Position numbers and translations under genes: made by a program
Shown: piece after piece, positions 1 to 6,541 of the stretch
How positions within the stretch are numbered: position 1 is the stretch's first letter
Layout: each line of letters begins with the position of its first letter
Virus record (IMG/VR): IMGVR_UViG_3300038436_000215
Coordinates: 1 to 28,069 of that record
Length of the DNA: 28,069 nt
Direction: 5' to 3' (one strand)
DNA from: a virus
The notes under the pieces: model-generated
The model's input: the letters and a program-made list of their open reading frames with translations, nothing else
What the model was told of the DNA's origin: nothing
Database searches by the model: none

Positions 1-332
1 ATTATGAGATACAAAGGTATTTTTTTGAACATGACGACTTCCTATATTTTCTAAATTTGTAAGGTGTGCAATATACAGCCAACCTTTCTACATTTCAATT
101 ATAATGTTTTGTGTAATATGTCATTGTCAGGGTGAATACGAACTTTTGGATAAGTATATAAAACAAAAAGACTTACGGCTTTATCGAGCGAAATTTCTAT
201 TTTGTCATCTATTTCAATAATTACCACATTTTTACACAGCGTTTGTCATCGGTTTGAGCAATCATTAAATGGCATTTATCCGCATATTTATTAGGTGTTA
301 AGCAACAATTAACGATTCATTTCTGACTTTAA

Positions 333-464
333 AGACAGGGTTAATAAATCGAAAGCCTGTCATTTACCCTGTCATTCAGTATAGCCCTGTCATTCCAAAT
401 TTAGCAAATTTTTGAATGATTTTGTTCAATTGCGAGATTTCGCTCATTATTAAACCCTGTCAAA
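333..464. repeat. Cluster of CCCTGTCATT repeats, candidate transposase-binding end
   Basis: The core (C/G)CCTGTCA(T/A)(T/A) occurs as direct copies at 355-364, 367-376, 385-394 and 455-464. One inverted copy lies at 333-340. The inverted copy and the last direct copy share a longer form, TTATTAA(A)CCCTGTC, facing each other across about 100 bp. Looser TGTCA matches lie further left (119-123, 125-129, 203-207, 244-248). Multiple short transposase sites spread over 100-200 bp are typical of the ends of Mu and TnsB-family elements, and no gene lies outside this point in the window. That these are MuA-family binding sites is inference. Confidence 0.45.
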
Positions 465-551
465 AATAATAGCGGATTCGATAATTATATCGAGGAGGGT
501 TGAGATCGTTGAACGTGGGCGATTTATGGCGGAATTTTATTGTATAAAAAG

Positions 552-621
552 GTCGACCGGTTTTGGCTACGCTCCCGATGGAAGACGCTCTATTGCTTAC
601 GCAAATAGAAAACCGGCCGAC
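552..621. other. Long inverted repeat, possible structured RNA
   Basis: GTCGACCGGTTTT (552-564) pairs with AAAACCGGCCGAC (609-621), giving 12 of 13 base pairs and a 44-nt loop. Inside the loop, CTATTGC and GCAAATAG (590-607) form a smaller hairpin with one bulge. GGTCGACC-like words recur at 551-558 and 633-639. There is no U-tract, so it is not a simple terminator. It lies beyond the terminator of the leftward operon. It could be a small RNA, a protein-binding site or part of the element end. Confidence 0.35.
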
Positions 622-671
622 AAAATTTAATCATCGACCGATTGTCCACCAGGAATTTTAGCCGAGACAAA

Positions 672-689
672 GTTAGTGATTTCGCTAAT
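672..689. promoter_or_regulatory. Operator-like palindrome, site 1
   Basis: GTTAGTG-ATTT-CGCTAAT is an imperfect palindrome of the form RTTAGYG-N4-CRCTAAT. Its 23-bp context (668-690) matches the site between the divergent regulators (13341-13363) at 21 of 23 positions, including the outer CAAAG. It sits next to the terminator of the early operon, near the presumed phage end, and no gene start lies close to it. It may be a repressor site acting in silencing or in blocking the end. Confidence 0.6.
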
Positions 690-695
690 AATAAA

Positions 696-719
696 AAACC
701 CCATTTTTCAATGGGGTTT
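696..719 (-). terminator. Rho-independent terminator of the leftward early operon
   Basis: AAACCCCATT (696-705) and AATGGGGTTT (710-719) form a perfect 10-bp stem with a 4-nt loop. Read on the minus strand the hairpin is followed by a U-run (the A-run at 693-698 on the plus strand). It lies 53 bases past the last leftward stop codon, where the early operon should end. Confidence 0.85.
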
Positions 720-772
720 AAAGTAGTGTTAATCTATTAATTATACGTCAAAAACTTGGTATCAAAATATTG

Positions 773-1339
773 TTATAAAGTGCTCATTGTAGCAAATGAG
801 TTACTATTTATTACAGAATGTTTTAGTATTAATGATTCTTCGAAATCGGTTAATAATTCAATCTTTGTTTTACTTCCATTCCAGCGCCATGCGACTATAG
901 ATGTGTACTTATTTTGTTCCATCGGTGCCGTTCCATATGTCTCATTTAGATAGGATAGTAGAACATGAATATTATCTTCGTTTAGATCAAATGATAACGA
1001 CAATTCGACTAAGCAATCTCGCTTATAAAGCAACATTACCAGAATGGGCTGTATATTATTGACATTAATATTATCATATTTGTTTAGAACAAATTCTTCA
1101 GATTCTCTAATTATTTTCTCGCCATCATATTTATTAATTAAACTTATTTTTAATGAATCCATCAATTGGAAATCAGCAGAAATCTTGGTGTTGTCAACTT
1201 TGTCCATTAGATGAGAGTTAATATTATCAGAATTCCTATCAGAACATGCGAAGATGACAATGATAACCAAAATACTCATTGATACGGTTCTTATTTGTTC
1301 TACTCGTTTTGATTTTTTCACTTTCTTTTTATCCTCCAT
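773..1339 (-). CDS. Putative lipoprotein, last gene of the early operon
   Basis: I do not recognise this family. After a Lys-rich N-terminus (about 20 residues) there is one hydrophobic stretch ending in IFAC-SD, a plausible lipobox with the lipid-bearing Cys at about residue 32. Beyond this the 188-residue protein is Asn- and Asp-rich and looks soluble, so it is probably an envelope lipoprotein. Its start overlaps the end of the upstream secreted-protein gene by 11 bases. An internal Met (residue 21, codon 1277-1279) just before the hydrophobic segment is an alternative start; neither has a clear ribosome-binding site. Its place at the distal end of the operon suggests an accessory gene, perhaps lysogenic conversion (inference). 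Confidence 0.65.
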   Translation of the reverse strand: MEDKKKVKKSKRVEQIRTVSMSILVIIVIFACSDRNSDNINSHLMDKVDNTKISADFQLMDSLKISLINKYDGEKIIRESEEFVLNKYDNINVNNIQPILVMLLYKRDCLVELSLSFDLNEDNIHVLLSYLNETYGTAPMEQNKYTSIVAWRWNGSKTKIELLTDFEESLILKHSVINSNSFATMSTL

Positions 1340-1694
1340 GCTGCCAACAATAATTGGATCCGGCTTTCGCTTTTCGTTTACATCGAGTTCCTTTTTTTGT
1401 CGTAGCGGAACATTGTGAACTCGTGGTTTGAGTTTTAACTGTGGTTGTTTTTTTTGTCTCTGTTTCTTTTGGATCAGTAGATTTAAGTGTGGCCGGATTA
1501 CATCTTGAACATGGTGTTAAATCACTATTTATTGCCTCCTGAAGAGTGAGTTTGATTGCTGTTTTTTTTAAATAGCTGCAACTGCTTGTGTGATACTTCT
1601 TCCCGGTCTTTGTTTTATAAACATCCTGTGCAGATATGGAAAGAGCTAAAATAAAAATGGACGATAAAATTAGTATTATCCTTCTGTTCATCAT
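1329..1694 (-). CDS. Secreted cysteine-rich protein with C-terminal CxxxGxRC-type zinc motif
   Basis: A signal peptide (residues 1-22) ends in SISA with Gln at +1. Next comes a short Cys-containing domain (about 25-68) with a Y-H-(x)3-C and a C-SR-C pair, resembling small metal-binding modules of exported bacterial proteins. After a Thr/Lys-rich linker, the C-terminus (about 95-121) reads QCSATTKKGTRCKRKA, then YCWQHGG. This Cys/His pattern is common in small phage and bacterial proteins (DUF5763-like). Probably exported and zinc-binding; role unknown. It overlaps its upstream neighbour by 4 bases and the lipoprotein gene downstream, so the two exported proteins look co-expressed. Confidence 0.75.
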   Translation of the reverse strand: MMNRRIILILSSIFILALSISAQDVYKTKTGKKYHTSSCSYLKKTAIKLTLQEAINSDLTPCSRCNPATLKSTDPKETETKKTTTVKTQTTSSQCSATTKKGTRCKRKAKAGSNYCWQHGG

Positions 1695-1906
1695 GGCTGA
1701 TGACCTATTGTGCCATAACCTGGATTTGTTTTTATCATTGCTTGGTAAAAACGAAAATCTTTTATCTCATCACTGCCTTGATTTGTAACTAAAACTTTTA
1801 AGTCACCAAAAAGCACATACCCTTCTTTTAACTTCTCATTCACTTCATTTTCTAGTTCATTGGAATCATAATTCCAAACGACTATGTAATGTTGATCTTT
1901 TGCCAT
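1691..1906 (-). CDS. Small DUF1737-like protein
   Basis: This is a 71-residue protein. Its pattern, an N-terminal Y-strand, then ELENEVNEKLKEGYVLFGDL and finally FYQAMIK, matches small DUF1737-type proteins, which have this E-x-x-VN-x-x-L-x-x-G-(W/Y) helix and a terminal QAM/QAL strand. The function of that family is unknown. The start is supported by an upstream AAACGAGGGGTAG, a version of the leader motif found before many genes here. The assignment is from pattern memory and moderate. Confidence 0.65.
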   Translation of the reverse strand: MAKDQHYIVVWNYDSNELENEVNEKLKEGYVLFGDLKVLVTNQGSDEIKDFRFYQAMIKTNPGYGTIGHQP

Positions 1907-1909
1907 CTG

Positions 1910-2176
1910 CTACCCCTCGTTTTTGTTATTAATTATTTTTACTTCTTGAATTAAATCTAATGTGTTTGCTGAAACATGAGCTGTGGTTATTTGACCGATT
2001 CTAGCAGAAAAAGCTTTTATGCACTGTTGAGCTCTCGGTCTTACAGCTAGAATGTATTTCTTAACAGTAAAATCGGAATTGAGTAAAGCTTTTTGATAAG
2101 GCTGCAGTTGAGTCTCTGCATGCAGTAAATTAGTGTCTTCTAAAAATTTTAATAAAGTAGGTTTATTTTTTGCCAC
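1910..2176 (-). CDS. Hypothetical protein, GTG start
   Basis: This is an 88-residue protein of unknown family, mostly helical, without Cys pairs, signal peptide or membrane segment. The start is GTG (codon 2174-2176), preceded by GGCGAGGCAGCAAG. It follows the zinc-finger gene by about 50 bases and precedes the DUF1737-like gene by three bases, in one operon. The context is the distal early region, where transposable phages carry variable small genes. Confidence 0.6.
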   Translation of the reverse strand: MAKNKPTLLKFLEDTNLLHAETQLQPYQKALLNSDFTVKKYILAVRPRAQQCIKAFSARIGQITTAHVSANTLDLIQEVKIINNKNEG

Positions 2177-2225
2177 CTTGCTGCCTCGCCTTTGTTTCTA
2201 AATTATTGAAACTATTATTAAAATT

Positions 2226-2456
2226 CTACTTTGTTTCAAATGGTGCTGTCATTTTTAGGGGTACTGGGAATTCTGTGTATGTTGTGCCATCTGCTTTGCC
2301 TTGTTTTTTCTTATAGTGGCGATCATGGCAACCCCAGCAAACATGCTGTTTGGTATCGCCGTCAAAGAAGCCGTTCCATAGGTTTTTATTTTTAGGATTT
2401 GGACCGGGATTCTTTTTGCAGTATGCGCATACTTTATTTATTGGTTGATTATGCAT
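2226..2456 (-). CDS. Small zinc-finger protein
   Basis: This is a 76-residue protein with two Cys pairs: CAYC near residues 11-14 and CWGC near 40-43, the second followed by HDRHYKKKQ. Spacing and basic residues are typical of a four-Cys zinc ribbon or HNH-like finger, and the His-rich CWGCHDRHY stretch could add ligands. It is too short for a full HNH nuclease and lacks an obvious catalytic HH-N-H set. It overlaps the DUF2786 gene by 8 bases, so the two are probably translated together. Confidence 0.65.
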   Translation of the reverse strand: MHNQPINKVCAYCKKNPGPNPKNKNLWNGFFDGDTKQHVCWGCHDRHYKKKQGKADGTTYTEFPVPLKMTAPFETK

Positions 2457-3120
2457 TTAGTGCTTTTGGTGATTGGTTTGAGTTAAGTCCCTTATGAATA
2501 TTGGTATTCACACCAGCTATTAATCCTCTTTGTTTTGCAGCAACCGCTTCATTTTTTGGTTTTACTTTTTCACTTTTGAGATCACTGAATTGTTTTTGTA
2601 AATAATCTTTCCGTTCTGCGGATCTATCAACTAGTATTAATCCTTCTGTTTGTTTTAATTCTCGGCCTACTCTATAGAGTTTTCTACAGATACCTTCGTA
2701 CATACCTTCCATAAATGACTGGCGGTTTCTTAATCTTCCCCGATTGTGATTCCACTCGTATCTAAATTGTTTTATTAAGTAATTGAAGACGTACTTTGCA
2801 ATTTCAATATCTACTTCTGTACCTACAAAAATTATATTCTTTTTGTAATAATCTTGAGAGGCAAAGGCATTTATGTTAAAAAACTGCTGTACAATTAATG
2901 CTGCATATTTAACTTCAATTTGTAAGCGAGATATTTTACCCATTGCGGCTAAGTGTGTTATGGGTTCACGTTCATCTTCGGGATTGATGCTTTCTAAATC
3001 GATGTTATATTTATCTGCTAATTTCTTTGCAAGATAGAGTGCGTTTTCAATCTCGGCAGCTGTGCCACCGGTTTTCATTTTAAGTAATTTTTTTATTTTT
3101 TCAATTACTTGCACTTCCAT
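2449..3120 (-). CDS. DUF2786-family protein
   Basis: The N-terminus (about 5-45) reads IEKIKKLLKMKT, then TAAEIENALYLAKKLADKYNID, the typical DUF2786 helical motif (K-I-x-x-L-L followed by E-A-x-x-A-x-x-x-A-x-x-L). The remaining 170 residues contain the strand FVGTEVDIEIAKYVFNYL and a basic, Arg-rich middle, as in the C-terminal half of related phage proteins. DUF2786 proteins are frequent in phages and prophages; their biochemical role is not known to me. AAGGAGT lies 7 bases before the ATG. The gene starts 11 bases after the J-domain gene ends. Confidence 0.8.
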   Translation of the reverse strand: MEVQVIEKIKKLLKMKTGGTAAEIENALYLAKKLADKYNIDLESINPEDEREPITHLAAMGKISRLQIEVKYAALIVQQFFNINAFASQDYYKKNIIFVGTEVDIEIAKYVFNYLIKQFRYEWNHNRGRLRNRQSFMEGMYEGICRKLYRVGRELKQTEGLILVDRSAERKDYLQKQFSDLKSEKVKPKNEAVAAKQRGLIAGVNTNIHKGLNSNQSPKALNA

Positions 3121-3130
3121 TTGTTACTCC

Positions 3131-3787
3131 TTACTTAAATTGACTTACAGCTTCTTCCATTGCTGCTTTAATTTGAATAAATTTTTCTTCATCACCGCCA
3201 TGAAGATCCGGATGATATTTCTTAGCAAGCTTGCGATAAGCTGCAGAGATCTCTTCCCGTGATGCATCTTTGTTTAATTCTAATATTTTCCACCATGGCT
3301 TGTTTGATTGTCCGGCATTTTGCGGCAAAGCTTTGAACCCGGTAAAAGCTGTTTTAAGATCTGCAACACCCCACCGTTCAATTCCTCTCATAGCGTTGAT
3401 GTGTGAGGCTATCGCAGCCATATTATCTGCGACTCTATCCCATCGATCGCAAGGCAAACAATGAGGCTCACCATCGAGATCGAAGTATACTGCAACACCT
3501 GAGTCTTGCGGCTCTTTAGAGTTAGAATACGGAAGTCCGTCGTTGCGAGTAGGAATGTTTGTTGAAATGATGATTGAATCAGGAGGGACTCTATATGTTT
3601 GCCCGACTTTTGTCATTTTGCTAATTTCTTCAAGTAAACGTTTTATTGCTTCGGCAACTGAAAGCTGTTTAATGCCCCAACCTCGATTTTTATCTTTACT
3701 ACCAAATCTTGCTCGCTGGGGTTTCTCAGTCCTCTTAACGTGTACCGGCCAATGTAATGGATAATTTTCTATTGTTGAAATCATCAT
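3131..3787 (-). CDS. Phage J-domain (DnaJ-like) protein
   Basis: The C-terminal 55 residues are a J-domain: PWWKILELNKDAS, helix II, then the invariant HPD (192-194), which would stimulate DnaK ATPase. Residues 1-160 form the N-terminal domain that accompanies such J-domains in phages and plasmids (PLHWPVHVKRT, SIIISTNIPTRNDGLPYS and DRVADNMAAIASHINAMRGIERWG). It probably recruits the host DnaK chaperone to a phage complex; in lambda, chaperones dismantle replication complexes, and a similar role after transposition is possible. AAGGAGGA precedes the ATG. It overlaps the small membrane protein gene upstream by 4 bases. Confidence 0.85.
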   Translation of the reverse strand: MMISTIENYPLHWPVHVKRTEKPQRARFGSKDKNRGWGIKQLSVAEAIKRLLEEISKMTKVGQTYRVPPDSIIISTNIPTRNDGLPYSNSKEPQDSGVAVYFDLDGEPHCLPCDRWDRVADNMAAIASHINAMRGIERWGVADLKTAFTGFKALPQNAGQSNKPWWKILELNKDASREEISAAYRKLAKKYHPDLHGGDEEKFIQIKAAMEEAVSQFK

Positions 3788-4023
3788 TCCTCCTTCAATA
3801 AATATTTTTTCTTATCCATACCATCTACCATGAAAGTTATTGTTCGATCTTCACATGTGGCTGGATCAATGCCGCAGTAGATGTTATTTGAATTATTCTT
3901 AAATCTTATTCTTGATCCATTTGGGAAAGTTATTGTTGTATAATTAATCATGGTGTATGCATTGATAAGGACTGCAATGACCCAAAGGACTATGAATATG
4001 TAACATACTATTGCTGCCATCAT
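3784..4023 (-). CDS. Small single-span membrane protein
   Basis: This is a 79-residue protein. Residues 3-26 form one hydrophobic span and the rest is a small polar domain with two Cys residues (about 50 and 57). I recognise no family. Start and stop overlap the Mor-like gene upstream (ATGATG over the stop) and the J-domain gene downstream, which argues for translational coupling. A second start two codons away (ATG-ATG) cannot be excluded. Confidence 0.6.
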   Translation of the reverse strand: MMAAIVCYIFIVLWVIAVLINAYTMINYTTITFPNGSRIRFKNNSNNIYCGIDPATCEDRTITFMVDGMDKKKYLLKEE

Positions 4024-4319
4024 TCTTCCTCAAATAAGTTTAGGTTATCGTCGTTCCCTTCGTTCCAACAAGAGTACACCCATCGCTCGCTTCTTTCTAA
4101 TTTCCGCGCAAGGTCGCGGGCGGTCATTTTGTCTTTCATTTTTTTTGCATATTCGCGGCGCATTGCATTGAACGGTTCTTCAGGGAAGTAGATGACCATC
4201 TTGTTAAATTTGTTTTGCAATTGTAGTAGCCCATCAATACCAATGTTCTCAACAATGAGCTGTTGGTCTTCATTGAGATGTTTCTTGTAATCAATCTCTT
4301 TAATGAAGCTAAGATCCAT
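4020..4319 (-). CDS. mor: Mor/C-family transcription activator
   Basis: This is a 99-residue protein with the Mor/C plan: an N-terminal dimerisation part (LIVENIGIDGLLQLQNKF, then the strand MVIYFPEEP), then a C-terminal helix-turn-helix (about 66-86, TARDLARKLERSERWVYSCW). In Mu, Mor turns on the middle promoter and its relative C turns on late promoters. Here one such gene near the distal part of the early operon probably activates the late operons. It is shorter than Mu Mor (129 residues). GGAAGA lies 7 bases before the start, which follows the 52-codon membrane gene by 2 bases. Confidence 0.8.
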   Translation of the reverse strand: MDLSFIKEIDYKKHLNEDQQLIVENIGIDGLLQLQNKFNKMVIYFPEEPFNAMRREYAKKMKDKMTARDLARKLERSERWVYSCWNEGNDDNLNLFEEE

Positions 4320-4321
4320 TA

Positions 4322-4480
4322 TTATCTTCCGTTTAATAAATAATAAATTGAGTTCCGAACGGCTGTTAACAGCCGTTTAACTGCGGCATAAATTAGTGTA
4401 ATAGCAACCATTGCCGCGATTATTCCGAAGGTTGCCGAAAAGCTGAATACTATAATTGTAATGATCATTTCGTCATTCAT
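4322..4480 (-). CDS. 52-residue membrane protein in the early operon
   Basis: This short reading frame fills an otherwise empty gap between gp16 and mor. The product starts MNDEMIITIIV and has one or two hydrophobic stretches (about 5-32) rich in Ile and Ala, then a basic tail with KRLLTAVR. It overlaps the gp16 stop as ATGA and ends 2 bases before mor, exactly as its neighbours are spaced, which supports a real gene. Family and role are unknown. A small membrane effector is possible, but I see no holin signature beyond size. Confidence 0.6.
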   Translation of the reverse strand: MNDEMIITIIVFSFSATFGIIAAMVAITLIYAAVKRLLTAVRNSIYYLLNGR

Positions 4481-4902
4481 AGATTCTCGATCGCTTTTTT
4501 AAGTTTTTGGACATCGGTTTTAAGAATAAAACTGATATGGCTTTTATGAGTAATTCGTAATACAAATTTATTAAATGCGAATTCTGTTTTTTCTCTGGCT
4601 AATTCCATCCACATTGCTTCAAGCATCCTCAGTTGTTTTGGAGATGCGTATTTATAGTCCCGGTTTGCATATTCTTCATACTTAACCGGCTTACCTTTGC
4701 TCTTGGGCTTCCAACCTATTTCTTTTAGTCTTGAAAGCAGTACTTCAGCTTGTTCGTAATTCAATTCTTTTGATGAGTTAACCGGCTCTCCGGATTGGTT
4801 GTTGAACCCGGAGAGTATGGCTTTATAATTTTCATCGGATAACTTAAGCTGAGATTTAGCAACGTGAATTTTTACTATTTGTGATTTATCAATCTGTTTC
4901 AT
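4477..4902 (-). CDS. Mu gp16-like protein (DUF1018)
   Basis: This is a 141-residue protein with the DUF1018 pattern: IVKIHVAKSQLKLSDENYKAIL near the N-terminus, a middle ELNYEQAEVLLSRLKEIGWKPK, and a C-terminal ASPKQLRMLEAMWMELAR segment. The family sits in the semi-early region of Mu-like phages and is described as regulatory, without a firm function. Its ATG overlaps the Gam stop (ATGA) and its stop overlaps the next gene in the same way. Gam, gp16 and Mor in this order support Mu ancestry. Confidence 0.88.
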   Translation of the reverse strand: MKQIDKSQIVKIHVAKSQLKLSDENYKAILSGFNNQSGEPVNSSKELNYEQAEVLLSRLKEIGWKPKSKGKPVKYEEYANRDYKYASPKQLRMLEAMWMELAREKTEFAFNKFVLRITHKSHISFILKTDVQKLKKAIENL

Positions 4903-5435
4903 TTTTTATCAGCTTTTTTAATTTCACGGAAGTTGAGTTGATAGTAGAATTCATCCTTCTTCTGTTCTACGCTGCAACCGGCTTCGGCAAGTATTTGTTC
5001 GTTTATCCGTTTTTCATTAAAGGCATTTATTAGTTCTTGTTTCTTTAGTGATTTATCTACCTTTATGAACTTAAGCCCGGTTAGTTCTTCGATTTTATCT
5101 CTTACAACATCCCATGTAAGTTTAGTTTTTTTCTTGAGTGAAAAGTTGCCGTCACGGAAACCAACTACACCAAAACCAAGCTTTATTGATTTAGCCGAGT
5201 TGAATGATCGTTTGTGTTCATTGCAAAATTTTTCCACTTCAATTTCTTTCGATTTTATTTGATGCTCTCTCAACTTAATTTTGGGTGAATATTTGTTCTC
5301 GACGGCAAGCTTCTCTTTATCTCTTTGAGCTTCCAGTTCGGCAAGTTCTGTTTGTAGTTTTGCTATTTTAAGAAGCTCTTTGTTTACTTCGTCGAAATTG
5401 TCCAATGTGGACTTAGGTTTATATTGGCGTGGCAT
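4899..5435 (-). CDS. gam: Mu Gam-like DNA end-protection protein
   Basis: This is a 178-residue protein. After a coiled-coil stretch (about 15-75) it carries the Gam core: KYSPKIKLREHQIKSKE, EVEKFCNEHKRSF, the strand KSIKLGFGVVGFRDG, then KLTWDVVRDKIEELTGLKFIKVDKSLKKQELINAF. Mu Gam binds double-strand ends as a Ku-like dimer and shields phage DNA from host exonucleases. GAGGAGG lies 9 bases before the ATG, which overlaps the stop of the coiled-coil gene (TAATG). Length matches Mu Gam (174). Confidence 0.9.
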   Translation of the reverse strand: MPRQYKPKSTLDNFDEVNKELLKIAKLQTELAELEAQRDKEKLAVENKYSPKIKLREHQIKSKEIEVEKFCNEHKRSFNSAKSIKLGFGVVGFRDGNFSLKKKTKLTWDVVRDKIEELTGLKFIKVDKSLKKQELINAFNEKRINEQILAEAGCSVEQKKDEFYYQLNFREIKKADKK

Positions 5436-5737
5436 TATTCGTCCTCCTCTGTAATTTCGATCTTATTAAATAGTGGCCCTTGATCAATTGGTTCGCCGGT
5501 TACGCGCTGAACCATGCTGTTCATGCTGAGAAGGAATTTTTCTTGAGTTGCTAATTCTTTCATTAATTCCTTTTTGCTCTCAACCAAATCGTTGTATTGA
5601 TTTACGATTGGTTTTAACTCATCGATTTTACGATCGATTTTTTGCACCTCTGATTTCTTTTCATTGTGCTGCTCGGAATAAGTTCTTAGAAATGTCATTT
5701 GCGAGGTGAACATTTCATTTACTTCTACTAGTGCCAT
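5435..5737 (-). CDS. Coiled-coil protein upstream of Gam
   Basis: This is a 100-residue acidic protein. Residues about 15-75 are a long heptad-like helix (KIDRKIDELKPIVNQYNDLV, then KKELMKELATQEKFL), and the tail is acidic (ITEEDE). No family recognised. Its start carries the full AAACGAGAGGAG leader motif (5743-5754) and its stop overlaps the Gam start, so it is likely translated with Gam. A partner of Gam is a guess from position only. Confidence 0.65.
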   Translation of the reverse strand: MALVEVNEMFTSQMTFLRTYSEQHNEKKSEVQKIDRKIDELKPIVNQYNDLVESKKELMKELATQEKFLLSMNSMVQRVTGEPIDQGPLFNKIEITEEDE

Positions 5738-5764
5738 AACTACTCCTCTCGTTTGTGTTGTTGA

Positions 5765-6262
5765 TTATTTAAGTAATACCCAATCTTCATTTGGCATTTC
5801 GCAATCATCCATTAGCCATGCTTTTGTGTTTGTTACATCTAACCGGGTGGGATATTTTTTGTAGAATTCGCCCAGCTTCTCCAGCTGTATCATAAATCTT
5901 ACGGGTAAAAGTCCTTCCAGATATATTATTTCAGATAGTTGATTCAAATAATGCAGACCAATGTTTATGCATTTAATGTTGCAATGCGATAACCGTCGGA
6001 CATCTTCCGGATTAATTAACAGACCATTGCTATAAATAAATATGTTTTTATCAGCAGGGATTCTATCTAAGGTTAAATACAATAATTCCTTTCTTAAAAA
6101 AGGTTCTCCACCGGTGATGCACACATTTTTATATTTACTGAAGTCAATTTCGCTGAAACTTTTCTTCACGAATTGTGAGCTGAATTGTTCTTGTTCATTG
6201 CAGCAGTAATGACAGCTTAAGTTGCATTCGGTAAATAGTATTAACCTTAATGTGTTTTTCAT
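5765..6262 (-). CDS. Small radical SAM protein
   Basis: The CxxxCxxC cluster motif is at Cys13, Cys17 and Cys20 (TECNLSCHYC), and would bind a 4Fe-4S cluster that cleaves S-adenosylmethionine. ITGGEPFL (49-56) is the GGEP motif contacting the SAM amino group. At 165 residues it holds only about half to two thirds of a usual radical SAM barrel, like activases (NrdG) or QueE-type enzymes. No class III ribonucleotide reductase or queuosine-pathway gene is visible. Its place among the early genes suggests base or protein modification, but the substrate cannot be told. The ATG follows a TAA as TAATAATG and lacks a strong ribosome-binding site. Confidence 0.85.
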   Translation of the reverse strand: MKNTLRLILFTECNLSCHYCCNEQEQFSSQFVKKSFSEIDFSKYKNVCITGGEPFLRKELLYLTLDRIPADKNIFIYSNGLLINPEDVRRLSHCNIKCINIGLHYLNQLSEIIYLEGLLPVRFMIQLEKLGEFYKKYPTRLDVTNTKAWLMDDCEMPNEDWVLLK

Positions 6263-6264
6263 TA

Positions 6265-6540
6265 TTATGACTCTTTATGATTATCTACAACATTCGTTAA
6301 AAAACTTCGGGCTTCAGCCATCACTTCAAAGTGCTGGCCTTCGAAAATTTGAAGTCTGGGTCTGAAGTACTCACCGGTAAGATCATCTACAACAAAAAAT
6401 TCTCTATATATTTTGATGTTGGTTTTAGGATTATTTTCATCACTACCGTCCTCACAATCTTCAATAAAAAAAGTAAAGCCCTTGTATTGCATACGAGATG
6501 TGGTACCAGTCATTCTATAAGTTGCTATTTCGTTATCCAT
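6265..6540 (-). CDS. Hypothetical early protein before the radical SAM gene
   Basis: This is a 91-residue acidic protein with alternating strands (MQYKGFTFFIED, then KIYREFFVVDD, then RLQIFEG), probably a small beta-rich fold. No family recognised. An ATG four codons upstream (6550-6552) is possible, but the chosen ATG has GGAG 7 bases before it and starts one base past the preceding stop. It ends 2 bases before the radical SAM gene, so the two are almost certainly co-translated; it could be a partner of that enzyme (inference). Confidence 0.6.
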   Translation of the reverse strand: MDNEIATYRMTGTTSRMQYKGFTFFIEDCEDGSDENNPKTNIKIYREFFVVDDLTGEYFRPRLQIFEGQHFEVMAEARSFLTNVVDNHKES

Positions 6541-6541
6541 A

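Larger units (their letters stand above)
1..755. other. Gene-free left flank with repeats, hairpins, operator and terminator
   Basis: I see no convincing coding region here. The stretch is AT-rich and holds a cluster of CCCTGTCATT repeats (333-464), a small perfect hairpin TCGATA-ATTA-TATCGA (478-493), a long stem with a 44-nt loop (552-621), an operator-like palindrome (672-689) and the terminator of the leftward operon (696-719). The simplest reading is the end of the phage genome, with host DNA possibly beginning somewhere in the first 350 bases. I cannot place the exact terminus, because the other end of the element is outside the window. Confidence 0.5.

Noticed and set aside
430-447. 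Possible sixth operator (TTGCGAG-ATTT-CGCTCAT)
   Set aside because: The right arm fits at six of seven bases, but the left arm does not, so there is no palindrome of the family. A related GAGCGAAAT word at 186-194 and 21965-21973 may be a separate element but is too short to claim.
333-464. CRISPR array as explanation for the CCCTGTCATT repeats
   Set aside because: Units are about 10 bp, spacing is irregular (12, 18, 70) and one copy is inverted.
3131-3787. Host DnaJ gene as a sign that host DNA begins here
   Set aside because: The N-terminal domain is the phage/plasmid type and the gene is coupled on both sides to phage early genes.
5765-6262. Calling the radical SAM protein NrdG or QueE
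   Set aside because: Size and motifs permit both, but no partner gene is visible and the motifs alone do not decide.
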